From NCBI GenBank assembly GCA_026770025.1, contig JAMXDE010000051.1, positions 248,001-312,000 of the forward strand: a stretch of DNA of 64,000 bases. Reading direction: 5' to 3'. The translations under genes and the position numbers were made by a program. Below are positions 1-9,700 of the stretch, one piece after another. The notes below the pieces were generated by a model. The model was not told where the DNA came from and did no database searches. It was given only the letters and a program-made list of their open reading frames with translations. How positions within the stretch are numbered: the stretch's first letter is position 1; each line of letters opens with the position of its first letter. The stretch is from Craspedostauros australis. Its lineage: Eukaryota; Bacillariophyta; Bacillariophyceae; Mastogloiales; Achnanthaceae.

Positions 1-1931
1 ACTCGTGCCTTGTTGTAGACTAGATCAGCAGAGTTGATTGAGTCAGGTCTTCGTGGTACGTTCGTGTGGAGGAGTAGTAGAGTTACGGCAATTAGCATCC
101 AGGCATTTGCTGCCGCGATGTACCACCCATACTCTACTCCGATAGTGATGACTTGGAGTGAGGCGAAGAGGAGAACCATTCCAACGATGCTACCGAAGTA
201 GTTGAAGGAGGTGAAGAGGTTCCAGACGAGAGACCACCAGGTGTCTTCGTCTTGACTGGAGGCGGCTGTGAAGCATGTCCACGCAGCCATGTCAATGGAG
301 AGGTTGTCCTGTTTGGGAGCTTGCTTGCCCTTTGCCTTCGCCTTGAACTTGAAGTTGTCCTGATGACTCTCAGTGTTGTGCGAGAGACGCCAGCGGCGGC
401 ACTTGGCGCACCACATGAAAGTCTTGTCGTTGACAAGCTTGCGCTGTGGTTCACCGGGCTTGGGAGCTTTGGACGACCAGCCCTGGCTGGCGTTGCGTTT
501 GGCGTCGCGTTCCTTGGGCTTCTTGAAGTTGTTTCTCCTTCCGTCGTTCTTGGAGAAACCCTTGTGTTGCTCGAGAACGTTGGCGCTTGGATTCTGGACG
601 GCGTTGTTGGCGTACGAGTACCTGGGCACGTTGCTGTCTCTGGTACGCCTGATGGCATGCCAGCGATTTCCGCGCACTTCGTTTTCGTACGACGCCTCGG
701 CCTTGTTGCAGATTGCCATCCATGTGAGATCTTTTGCGGCAAGCTGGGGGCGAGCGTACTCGTACGTGAAGACGGGGAGACGCATGAGGATTTCCTCAAG
801 GTTATCCTTCATCACATAGAGAGGACGTCGGTACTGTTCACCAGACCGGATCTGTCCTCCAGCCTGCAGGAAGGCGTCGAGGATCGTTCGGAGGAGACGA
901 AGGTCGAAGCGACCGGCGTCGTCGAGGCGCTTGCAAAGAGCACGGAGGTGGACTGCCATGAGACCAACGTTCTCGTTTGGAAAACGTCTGCAGTTGACTT
1001 CGCGGATCTTGGCTGCGAGGGCGTCTTGTTCATCCAAGGAGTTGGCCGAGTTGCTGTTCATGAACTCAACGAAGAGAGTGATGAAGTTATCGTGGAACTT
1101 CGGCTCGATTCGGTTCATGAGTTGGTCTTCGAGGGCTGGATCAAGACTGTCACGGAAGAACGCTGAGGCTGTCTCGTTGTTCTGGACGTCGTAGTGATCC
1201 CACTTCAGATGGAACTCGTCGAAGTGCTTGGTGGCATCTTCAAGAGTGAAGGCGGCTGGTGAGTCCAAGACGCAAGTCATTCCTGACTCTGCGTTGGCGT
1301 CAGCGATGTACGCCATGGTGAGGAGTCCGGTTCTTGCCATGTGGTTTCGCACCAGGCGAATGAACTGCTGGATGTTCCCTCCTTTCTTGAACTTGTCGGT
1401 GAGTCCTTGCTCTCGCTTGGACTGGTTGGTTGAGTCAGCACCGTTATGGAGGATTCTCTGTTGTTGAGAGTTGGTCCACCTGGTGTGTGACTCGTCTTGG
1501 AGGCCCGTCCAATGCCCGTTCGGCGCGCCTGCGGTCCAGGGCACCCAGTTGCGTCCTTGCTTGAGGATACCTCCCATGATGGGAACGGTTGGTTTCCCAG
1601 AGAGGTCGTGGTCGTCGTCTTCGCTGTCCTCTTCTGACTTTCTGCTCTTCTTGGGCATGGGGGTTTCCATGTCGAAGATGCTGTCGCCGAGGAAGGACTG
1701 TTCCGTTCGAGGTCTTGTGTCGCCAGCGGAGCGGCTGCGCTCGAGACCGGGACGGCTTGGGGTCGTGGTGGCTGTCGCCGCTGCTTGGGCAGTGGCTATG
1801 GCCGCGTTTGCTGCTTCTGCAGCGGCTTCGGCCGCCAACGTCGCCTGTGTGAGGCGAGCGTTCTCGACCGTGATCGCTTCGAGCTGCGCTTGCAGCTCTT
1901 CCAGCGTGGCAGGAGTTGTCTCTTCCGCCAT
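1..1931 (-). CDS. LTR-retrotransposon gag-like polyprotein, 5' part (runs off left edge)
   Basis: An open minus-strand frame runs from an ATG at 1931 to the window edge with no stop, giving at least 643 residues; the stop lies outside. Residues 1-110 are alanine/threonine-rich and acidic, with a short coiled-coil-like start (MAEETTPATLEELQ). The middle is helical and resembles retroelement gag. Residues 508-523 form a Cys/His knuckle-like motif, C-x2-C-x6-H-x4-H, within WCAKCRRW. Lys/Gln-rich sequence follows, then two strongly hydrophobic stretches at about 579-598 and 603-620. From family knowledge, diatom Copia-type elements have a long gag with a tryptophan-flanked Cys/His motif ahead of protease and integrase. 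Calling this such an element is an inference, because no protease, integrase or reverse transcriptase lies inside the window. It could instead be a Gypsy or other gag. Confidence 0.6.
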   Translation of the reverse strand, partial: MAEETTPATLEELQAQLEAITVENARLTQATLAAEAAAEAANAAIATAQAAATATTTPSRPGLERSRSAGDTRPRTEQSFLGDSIFDMETPMPKKSRKSEEDSEDDDHDLSGKPTVPIMGGILKQGRNWVPWTAGAPNGHWTGLQDESHTRWTNSQQQRILHNGADSTNQSKREQGLTDKFKKGGNIQQFIRLVRNHMARTGLLTMAYIADANAESGMTCVLDSPAAFTLEDATKHFDEFHLKWDHYDVQNNETASAFFRDSLDPALEDQLMNRIEPKFHDNFITLFVEFMNSNSANSLDEQDALAAKIREVNCRRFPNENVGLMAVHLRALCKRLDDAGRFDLRLLRTILDAFLQAGGQIRSGEQYRRPLYVMKDNLEEILMRLPVFTYEYARPQLAAKDLTWMAICNKAEASYENEVRGNRWHAIRRTRDSNVPRYSYANNAVQNPSANVLEQHKGFSKNDGRRNNFKKPKERDAKRNASQGWSSKAPKPGEPQRKLVNDKTFMWCAKCRRWRLSHNTESHQDNFKFKAKAKGKQAPKQDNLSIDMAAWTCFTAASSQDEDTWWSLVWNLFTSFNYFGSIVGMVLLFASLQVITIGVEYGWYIAAANAWMLIAVTLLLLHTNVPRRPDSINSADLVYNKAR

Positions 1932-3079
1932 GATGGATGACGGGGACTTCTCGAATAGTCTTCGGACTTCGAGGGGATCGATCTGTTTGCCTTCTCTTGC
2001 TCTTGCTCGACTTCACTTCGTTGGGAAGGTGTGCACTGAAGTTCGATGCAGGCTTGGAGGGGCTCGCACTCGGTCGGCGAGTGCGGTTATTGCTTGCTTT
2101 GGCAGAGGCTACTGAAGTTCGACCTTGGGTCGCTTACCTTCAGCTGGGACTTTTGTCCTCTTGAGTGGCTCGGTTTTCGAGCGGTGGGGATCTGATTTCA
2201 GATCAGATGCATGCGGTGAGGACGTGGTCCTTGTTGGAAGCTCGGTCTTCGAGCTGTGCCTTTTGGCTTCGTCTCAGAGAGACTCTTGCGATCGGTTGGC
2301 AGAGGAAGATGCTCGGTGGAGTTGATAAGAGAGTATTTGGCAACCACTCGCAGCTACCAGTTAGGATTCGTGCGTAGGCGTCGCGAATCGGTGGAGAATG
2401 CCTCGTGAATCTGCCGGCTTCGGGATAGCCGTGTGATGCAGTTCAAGAGAGGTGTGCTGTTTGAATAGTTATAACTTGTAACGATGAGAAGTAGAGTGCT
2501 TTGTAGCTAATCCTAGTCCGTTATTATGAGTTAGCTTATTGGTGTTAGTAGGGTGAAGAAACGATGCCACACAACTTGGCGAGACCCTGCACTGATGCAC
2601 TTGATTCAGTGCAACAGAGTAGACAGTCAATACAGTACCTTGCTCTCCGCACATGTAGTTACACTGCAGTGTAGGTCATGACAATCAGTGGTGACGGTCA
2701 TGAAGCAGTGGCTGTGGCTGAAGCTGACACTCGGATTCCATTGCTTGAGTTGAAGCAAGTTGGATACGCATGCTGAGACCACGGTGGTAGTGTGGTGGTC
2801 ATCAGCAATGAAGGAATCGAGATAAGTTTTAGTAAGGAGGATCTGAAGAGCATATAGTTCCCAGGTGGGGTGTGAGTCAGGTCGGTCAGGTTTGAGTCAT
2901 GATGGATTCGTGAATGGAGGAGAGAAAGGAGGAGAAAAAGGTTTGGTGGTCAATCAAGTCGGAAGATTTCGCGCCAAAACAGGAATTTCTCCCATCGGGT
3001 TGATACCGTGTTCGGTACTAGTCTGTCCCTCATTGAATCTCAACTCACTCCATCCACTCCTACAGCCCGTGACATTCTC
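1932..3079. other. Non-coding leader between two divergent mobile elements; possible 5' LTR
   Basis: No credible gene. For the minus-strand gag-like ORF this is the upstream side, so the 5' LTR and primer-binding site should lie here. I could not fix LTR ends, because the matching 3' LTR is outside the window. The stretch at about 2460-2700 is more AT-rich and contains short palindromic words such as CACTGCAGTG. The right part (about 2870-3079) leads into the DDE-like ORF; that frame is open from 2903 but has no ATG before 3080. Confidence 0.4.
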
Positions 3080-5893
3080 ATGGAGATGTACCGCATCATG
3101 AAGAGAGATCCATCTAAACTCCGCAACTTCCCACCAGATGGTTGGCATCACATCCCAGACAAAAGTCAACCTCGTGCCTGGAGAACCTACCGTGGCATTC
3201 AAATGGATGTCCACGACTTTGTATCGAAGACTCTGGTGTCACATCAAGTTGCTCCTGTTGACTTCAGGGATGCTTTTGACTACTGCCAAGAGGCACTGCC
3301 CATCTATCCTGTCCAGATGGCCAAGAATTGTGCTACCCTATGCTTCAACGCAACAGACCAAACCTCTCAATGCTTCAAGTTGGTGATGGGAGTGGCCAAG
3401 TCTGTCAAGGAGAGCAATAGGTTTCTACAAGCCTATAGCCATGCAATTTCACCACCCATTGCACACAACCATCATGCACAACATTGGGACACAACAGATC
3501 ATACTCATCGCAAACTGAAGAAGCTCAATGCTGTCCTTGCTGCTGGAAAGGATTTCCCAACAAGGAAGAACAGCTTCCGGATTGCTTCAGCAAAGCTGGA
3601 CAATGTCATTCAGTTCATCGCCCACAACACTCACTTCAAGCCTGGGTTGTGCCGGTCCATCAAGTTCCGGGGCGAGGACTTCCCTGATCTTCCTGTGTTC
3701 GAGTTGGGTGCTTGGAGCATTGACGAACTTTTCCGACAGTACAAAAAGTCCACCATTGATAATGTTGGGAGGCCAACCTTCTACGAATTGGCCAAATTGC
3801 TCACCCGGCATAGTCAATGTCATGCTGGCCTCTCATCCTACTACATCGACTTCTACAGGCCATCAGAGATATTCAAGGACATGCTCCATAGACTCAGCAG
3901 CATCCCAACACCCAGCAAGGAGAATACATATGAAGTCCCAATGGCTGACAAGGTGGATCCTGACAAGGTTCCAAAGCCTCCACCCCCACTGCCAATGTTG
4001 CTGTCGCCTGGGACTCGCGATGAAGTGCTGAAGCAATGGCACGCAATCTCAGTGTTTGTGCAGTGGGAGTATGGCTTCTCACACATGCAGAAGATGTGCT
4101 CTGAAGACGCATTCCACTGCGCTTCATTTGCTCTTGAGAAAAACAAGTGTTCCACTTGGAAGGGATTTTGTGACATATGTGGAAATACCATGTCATTCCT
4201 TCCTTTCATTGTGAAGCCTTGCATCACTGCCATCCTGAACAAAATGAAGGGCACAGCATACGAGCAAGAACTCGCAACCATGGTGGATGCCATTGACGAA
4301 TTGCAACTTCGCTTGCAGTCATTAATGGCTCACAAGATCCGGGCCAAGGTGCAATTCATCAAGCTTCGAGAGATCAGAGAGAGTCTGAAGCTGGAGGAAG
4401 GCAAGGTCCTTTGCATCCTTGACTTCAAACAGAAGATCTTACCTTCAGAGCGATTGGAGTCACAACAGGATTTCTTTGGGAAGAATGGCATGTCACTGCT
4501 TGGTGTCATGACCACAGCTTTCGAAGAAGGCGAATTTCACCATCGTTTCCTTGACCTCCTGGTCAAAGGTCACAAAGCTCAAGACCACAGGATGGTGGCA
4601 GCAGTGTTGACAGTTTTGCCAGGGCTTGTACAGGAGGTGCATCCAGGTGCCAAGACCCTTGTCATTGAGAGTGACAATGCGAGCTGCTTTGCAAGTCAAC
4701 AACTTGTCCCATTCATCTACCATGCACAGAACCAAGAGGCAATGGCACATCTACCAAAGATCACACAATGGGTGTATACTGAAGCTCAAACTGGCAAGTG
4801 CCCAATCGATACGCACTTCAGCTTTGTGAGTGGGCAACTACGCAAGGCGGTCAGGTCAGGTCACAAGGCAACAACGGAACAAGAGGTGTTTCAAAATATG
4901 TGTGACTTTCCGGTGCGATCTTCAGTTGCCTTCCTTCTGGATGCAAGCAAGGTTGAAATGGATGCCATTCTGCTTCATCCTACTGGCAAGGCCTTCACAA
5001 GTGGGACAGGGGTGCGATCCACCCACGAGGTGTGTTGGCTGAAGGAGGCTGTCTTGTTGTTTGCTTCCTCTGGTATCTCGAAGCCAGAGACAATCGCCAA
5101 GTCAGCTTTGGATAAGTATACTGTACGCAAGCTGGACATTACGATCTGTGGTGGTGATCGGAAACGCATACCTGGGCTAAAACCAGTCAAGGCAAGAAAG
5201 AAGAAGGTCAAAGAAGAGAAGCCAAGGAAGATTCATGCTAGCAAGGCTACAATCGACGTGAAGCACAGGACGAAGTTATCCGCCTACCACCAAGTGCTGG
5301 ACGACTTTTCTAGAGGCAAACCAGCTGCGAAATTTGGAGAGAAAGAAGCCCTCGCCAAAACCAAACCAACGCACCCAAGCAAAGTTGGAGATCTAGTGCC
5401 TCCCAGTGACAAAATTGGAGACCAAGAGCCCATGGTGAGGAGACCTCAGACATACATGATTAACAGTGGTTGGGCATTCTCGAGCACCCAGGGACGATCC
5501 AAGCTTGATCCAGAGGTAGCTGCAGCTTTGCTGGAATTGAAGCTTGAGGGTGAACGTGTCAAGGCTCATCAGCTGACTGCGTACACTGCATATGAAACCT
5601 TGTGCAACACCGGGCCCTTGCGAACCAACTGGCTCGCCAGGATGCAAACTAGTCGAACCAAGATCAAGACATTCTTCGCTGCAACGATCGACGCGAACAA
5701 GAGGCTCATTAGTTCAGGCGGAACCAAGAAGCGTAAGAGTGGCAGTACCATCACAACTGCAACCAACATAGGTGCAGACAAACGAGGCAAAAAGACCGCC
5801 AACGAGCGCGACAAGAAAGAGTATGTGCATATGTGTGACATGGATGCATGGACGCCAAAGGAGGGCACTTGTTCACAGACAATCGAAGAATAA
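3080..5893 (+). CDS. DDE-transposase-like protein of a DNA transposon
   Basis: A 937-residue ORF; the frame is open from 2903, but the first ATG is at 3080. No named family is recognised with certainty. Visible features are a Cys pair at 364/367 (CDIC), an acidic residue D448 in a hydrophobic strand (LCILDF), D532 in ESDNASC, and E568 in YTEAQTGKCPID. D532 and E568 are 35 residues apart, which fits the D35E spacing of RNase H-fold transposases and integrases. The C-terminal third is basic (KARKKKVKEEK near 710) and looks like a DNA-binding tail. A polyA-signal-like AATAAA lies about 110 bases after the stop. It neighbours a gag-like ORF and a tandem repeat, so this end is a transposon cluster. 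The triad is assigned by eye, and an unrelated nuclease or repeated host gene is possible. Confidence 0.55.
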   Translation: MEMYRIMKRDPSKLRNFPPDGWHHIPDKSQPRAWRTYRGIQMDVHDFVSKTLVSHQVAPVDFRDAFDYCQEALPIYPVQMAKNCATLCFNATDQTSQCFKLVMGVAKSVKESNRFLQAYSHAISPPIAHNHHAQHWDTTDHTHRKLKKLNAVLAAGKDFPTRKNSFRIASAKLDNVIQFIAHNTHFKPGLCRSIKFRGEDFPDLPVFELGAWSIDELFRQYKKSTIDNVGRPTFYELAKLLTRHSQCHAGLSSYYIDFYRPSEIFKDMLHRLSSIPTPSKENTYEVPMADKVDPDKVPKPPPPLPMLLSPGTRDEVLKQWHAISVFVQWEYGFSHMQKMCSEDAFHCASFALEKNKCSTWKGFCDICGNTMSFLPFIVKPCITAILNKMKGTAYEQELATMVDAIDELQLRLQSLMAHKIRAKVQFIKLREIRESLKLEEGKVLCILDFKQKILPSERLESQQDFFGKNGMSLLGVMTTAFEEGEFHHRFLDLLVKGHKAQDHRMVAAVLTVLPGLVQEVHPGAKTLVIESDNASCFASQQLVPFIYHAQNQEAMAHLPKITQWVYTEAQTGKCPIDTHFSFVSGQLRKAVRSGHKATTEQEVFQNMCDFPVRSSVAFLLDASKVEMDAILLHPTGKAFTSGTGVRSTHEVCWLKEAVLLFASSGISKPETIAKSALDKYTVRKLDITICGGDRKRIPGLKPVKARKKKVKEEKPRKIHASKATIDVKHRTKLSAYHQVLDDFSRGKPAAKFGEKEALAKTKPTHPSKVGDLVPPSDKIGDQEPMVRRPQTYMINSGWAFSSTQGRSKLDPEVAAALLELKLEGERVKAHQLTAYTAYETLCNTGPLRTNWLARMQTSRTKIKTFFAATIDANKRLISSGGTKKRKSGSTITTATNIGADKRGKKTANERDKKEYVHMCDMDAWTPKEGTCSQTIEE

Positions 5894-6052
5894 GGTGCTC
5901 TTCAATGTCCGGTGGCATGTCCAAGGCACGATGTTCAGCCCAAGGTTGGGATCGAAAATACTGAATGGCATCGATAATGCACCACGGGAAGTTCATAAAA
6001 ATAAATGTTTGCACTATAAAAGAAAAGAGTGAGTCTGCGAAAGATAGGATGT

Positions 6053-6285
6053 TGCGGTTGCAGATGGTTGACTTGTCGTGGAGCTGCGAATGATCTCCTG
6101 CTGCACATCAACAATCACTGTGGATTGGACGGTGCGGCTGTGGATGGTTGACTTGTCGTGGAGTCGCGAATGATCTCCTGCCTATCGACCATCACTGTGG
6201 ATTGGATGGTGCGGCTGTGGATGGTTGACTTGTCGTGGAGCTGCGAATGATCTCCTGCTGCCTATGGACGATGCCTGTGCATTGG
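6053..6285 (+). repeat. Three tandem repeats of about 77-80 bp
   Basis: Units start at 6053, 6133 and 6210, with lengths 80, 77 and about 76. Each carries the shared words GATGGTTGACTTGTCGTGGA and GCGAATGATCTCCTGC, and units end near GTGGATTGGA. Copies differ by a few substitutions and small indels. The array lies 160 bases after the stop of the DDE-like ORF and may be the subterminal repeat of that element. Confidence 0.85.
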
Positions 6286-7945
6286 CTCACTCACGCCTCC
6301 AGCATGGATGTGTTCGATGTTGCACGGTTTGCACTTTCATCACCTGTTTCGATTCAATTGGTCTTGTTGTTGACAGAGGTTGTTCGGGCTGTTCTTGATT
6401 CTATGTGACTTGATTGTTTATCGATTGCATGTCGTTGTCAAGGAGTGCGCTGTTGCTTTTTGTGTCTTTACTGTTGTCTGCAACAATGATGCTTGATGCT
6501 GTTGTCACTCTGGTTGTCTCTTTTCTGCCTGTTGGTTGTGATTGTGTTTGAGTTGTTTGGGGTTGCGGAGGTGGACTGTTGTTGTTGCTGCACTGATTTT
6601 TGGGAGGCCGAACGGAACCTCCTCCGTTGTCCCGACGCTCCGAAAGCCGCTGGAGCAACCCCAACCAACAATTTCCCACACGATCGTCAATTCATTCTGG
6701 TGCTATGTACATGGCAGAAGATCCGTCTGTACGCATGACCTCTTATCTGTCGAACGGTTGGAAACTCATCGATTGGATCAAAATAATTCAAAACTGTTTC
6801 CAGCACAAGTCAAGCACACAACGCCCGAATGAAGCACATGCCAAGGACGATTCTTGTTTAACTGTGATGTTCTCTGGTTGTCCAAAAAAGATCAATGTTG
6901 TCTTTTTTGACATTTTTGAAGACAAACGAACAGGGTTCAAGGCTTCTCTTTACTTAGCGCTAGCGTCTCTCTTTGGAATCCCTCCAGGGTTCCACGTCCT
7001 TTCTGGAGACCACCAGAAACCACCAGTTGGCAACTGTGATGCTGTATTTCTCGTCGATCCGAAGCCCCATCAACGAAATCGTGTTCTGACACTATTCGTT
7101 CGTCTTCACTTCGTGCGTGCCTACAAGGAGTCTACCTGAAACCCACAGCAGCCCATAACTTATCTAATATAATGATGATCCACCTCGGATATTTTTTTAT
7201 ATATACTTCACAACACGCTGCATAATATTCTGCAATAACCTGAAAACGCATATAGACTGCTCCCCCCGCGACTCGTTGGTTTGTGACTGAATGGGCTCTT
7301 AGAGCTATTGTGTGTTTGCTCTCGCTGATCCGTCTTCTACGTCACATGGAACGTATTCCACGTCATGAAAAACGAGTCACAACAGAGGAAGAGACATCGT
7401 GTGACTCTTCCTCCGCAAGACAACATGATGACTGCGTGCGGCAACAACAGAATGTGCCAGGCCAGGACAGCCAACAACACTCCACGTTGACCAGTCTCAC
7501 AATGGAAACCAGCAACATCCAATCGTCTCGGAATACGACGAAGCGCATTGGCGATCTGTACGACGCAGACGACAGTGCTTCGCCAATCACCACGACATCG
7601 TCTTCACCTCGGCTGCCAATCCTGTGAATGATGCATGCACAGCTCAGCCAATCCACATTCTTGCCACTGTTGCTGTTTCCATTTTTCTTCTCCGATAACA
7701 TGCGGTGCGCACATGATCAACGTGGTACGGTATGCATCCTGCGCAACCGTGCAGCACGATCCTCCTGCAAGAACGCCAAGGCGCAAGGGACGACATCAAC
7801 ACAACCGAAAGTACCGATCCAGCCACGAGTGTGAAGGAGCCTCGAAGCAAATACGAGCAATAGTAAACCGCTCGTCCAAATTCGAGAGGAAAGAAACAGC
7901 ATTCCAGCAAACCACAGCCAAGCAAAGATCACGTGGAAACCGAAG
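6286..7945. other. Intergenic, no supported gene
   Basis: Frames here are short, begin at non-ATG codons or lack recognisable sequence. The plus-strand frame at 6600-7139 starts at TTG and the one at 7283-7627 at GTG. AT-rich sequence near 7165-7215 (TATATATAC) separates the transposon cluster from the next gene. I see no RNA gene or repeat. Confidence 0.4.
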
Positions 7946-9700
7946 ATGCTCAACTTCAAGGCAGCGACCATCACGGCGATCTTGCTCGCCGAATGCAAGA
8001 CAATCGATGCCATCCTTCGCGGCTGTAGATTGGTTGACCCAACCGACGAACTTTATGTCGCGATGCAGGCAACCAGACTGCTGAAGGCCGACGGTGGTTT
8101 CATCCCTAAGAACTTCAAGGGTAACAAACAGACGGGAGCACCGTCCAACAATCCGAGCAGCAATCCCAGTGTGGCACCAACCAGTTTGCCTACCAGCTCT
8201 CCTACATTGGCACCAACTGCGTTGGCCAGAATAATGACAACAACACCGACTTCTACACCAACCTTGCCACCAACTGGGGCACCAACTTCAAGGCCAACTG
8301 GGCGGCCAGTTGCCTCACCGACCAGCAATCCAACCTTGAGGCCTACCTCATCACCGACCGATCAGCCAACAGGTGGAGCAACCAGCATGCCGACGCGAGA
8401 TCCAACTTCCATGCCGACATCGGGGCCTACATCTGCATCAACTACCGCCTCGTTTGTATTTGATTCCAGCATCTCCGTGGCCTGCGAGCCAGATGTTGTG
8501 CCGCCATGCTTTCCGCCTGATGCATTCGACCCAAATGCCATCATCTGCAATCCATCCAAGACTTCGTGCCGCGAGGCCGTCACTGCTGTTCGAAGCACAC
8601 CAGGATTGCAGAATTACTTCGCATGCGCTGGCCTCTTGACCAAGGGGGATGTGCGCAAGCTATTCAACCGATATGCATCCAACCCCTTGCTAGCTGAGGA
8701 ACTGACGCTATTGTCCGTCGCCGGCACCACTCTGCTCACAGCTCTCGGTGGCGAGGACATCTACTACGCGTGCCAGGACGCCGGGGCTCCATGCTATGCA
8801 GAGGAGTATCACTGTACCAGCGCCGACGGTTACAGTTTCATGACCATTGCCACCACTGCCTGCATTGGGTCTGGATCTTGCGACAGGATGGGACTAAACC
8901 CATTGGTCCTGGATTCATCCTGTACCAGCAAAGGGGCATGCGCCGGCATGAACTCTCTTTATGTTTCCGATTGCTATGGTCCTCACCCAACGTACGGTGT
9001 CACCTTCATTGGTCAACTGGCCTGCACTGATTATCTTTCCTGCACCGTCGCTGATGAATATTCCTACGGAGACGCCATCACACAAAGCGGCGCCTGCGTT
9101 GGGCCCTACGCCCGTGCGGGCGTTGGCTTCCGCATTGAACAGAACGGGGCCAGCCACTCCCGGAGCCACGTCAGAATTGGGTCCAACGCATGCCTTGGTG
9201 ATCATGCATACGGCGGAGCACATGCGAGCTTTTACTACGACTGCGCATGCACACCGTCGCCGTCAGCTGGGAAGATTCAGGGCAGCTTGATCATCAGCGA
9301 CAATGCCTGCGCCGCAGCCTACGCTTGCGCAGGATTGGGATTCGGTGACTCAGCGACGACTGACATCATTGTGCCAGAATATGGCTGTGACAGCGGCGGC
9401 GCGTGCTACGAATGCATGACAAAAACCAACTGCGACAGCAACGAAGTCTTCATTATCTACGATGCTGCCGTCGCCTGCCCCAAAGACGTGGATGGTTATG
9501 TAAGGGGCGAAAGGGTCGATCAATTCTGCATCAACAAAGATCAACGCCCAACAGATTGCCCGACTTTCGCCCCCTTCTCCGCTGGCAAGCGATACCCCAA
9601 CGATGATTCCGACAGAGCAGCCATCCAATCTGGCAACTTTTGTTCGAACAAACTCCCCAACCATCAACAAGACCACCCTGCAGACCCTTTGCTTGAATGA
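7946..9700 (+). CDS. Cysteine-rich PT-repeat protein, N-terminal part before a frameshift
   Basis: ATG at 7946; the same frame is closed by TGA at 7832-7834. The 584-residue reading starts with a weakly hydrophobic N-terminus (ATITAILLAEC). Residues about 65-168 are PT-rich, with a PTxxPT period typical of diatom extracellular or wall-associated stalks. Next come a region with CREAVTAVRSTPG and then a series of short beta-strand units ending in paired Cys motifs such as TTACIGSGSC, SSCTSKGAC, GSNACLG and SDNACAAAYAC. The series closes with a Cys cluster, CYECMTKTNC, and a second PT start (CPTFAP). The frame then runs into unrelated residues and stops at 9700. Sequence of the same type continues in the next frame, so the true product probably shifted frame at 9560-9600. 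The function is unknown; it looks secreted or surface-bound. Confidence 0.6.
   Translation: MLNFKAATITAILLAECKTIDAILRGCRLVDPTDELYVAMQATRLLKADGGFIPKNFKGNKQTGAPSNNPSSNPSVAPTSLPTSSPTLAPTALARIMTTTPTSTPTLPPTGAPTSRPTGRPVASPTSNPTLRPTSSPTDQPTGGATSMPTRDPTSMPTSGPTSASTTASFVFDSSISVACEPDVVPPCFPPDAFDPNAIICNPSKTSCREAVTAVRSTPGLQNYFACAGLLTKGDVRKLFNRYASNPLLAEELTLLSVAGTTLLTALGGEDIYYACQDAGAPCYAEEYHCTSADGYSFMTIATTACIGSGSCDRMGLNPLVLDSSCTSKGACAGMNSLYVSDCYGPHPTYGVTFIGQLACTDYLSCTVADEYSYGDAITQSGACVGPYARAGVGFRIEQNGASHSRSHVRIGSNACLGDHAYGGAHASFYYDCACTPSPSAGKIQGSLIISDNACAAAYACAGLGFGDSATTDIIVPEYGCDSGGACYECMTKTNCDSNEVFIIYDAAVACPKDVDGYVRGERVDQFCINKDQRPTDCPTFAPFSAGKRYPNDDSDRAAIQSGNFCSNKLPNHQQDHPADPLLE
8138..8450 (+). repeat. 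PTxxPT-encoding low-complexity stalk
   Basis: About 100 codons encode spaced Pro-Thr pairs (PTSLPTSSPTLAPT and similar), with a period of four residues. This is the linker between the N-terminus and the cysteine-rich units. Such stalks are common in diatom secreted proteins and are likely O-glycosylated. Confidence 0.8.

Noticed and set aside
252-1166. 304-codon plus-strand open frame
   Set aside because: It starts at TTG and is the antisense shadow of the gag-like minus-strand frame, which is open over the whole stretch and has a Cys/His motif.
5893-6052. Reading the 77-80 bp repeats as terminal repeats of the DDE-like element
   Set aside because: They are direct, present only on one side of the ORF in this window and not matched upstream of 3080, so they are reported only as a tandem repeat.
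6600-7139. 179-codon plus-strand frame
   Set aside because: Starts at TTG, with no motif, signal or neighbour support.
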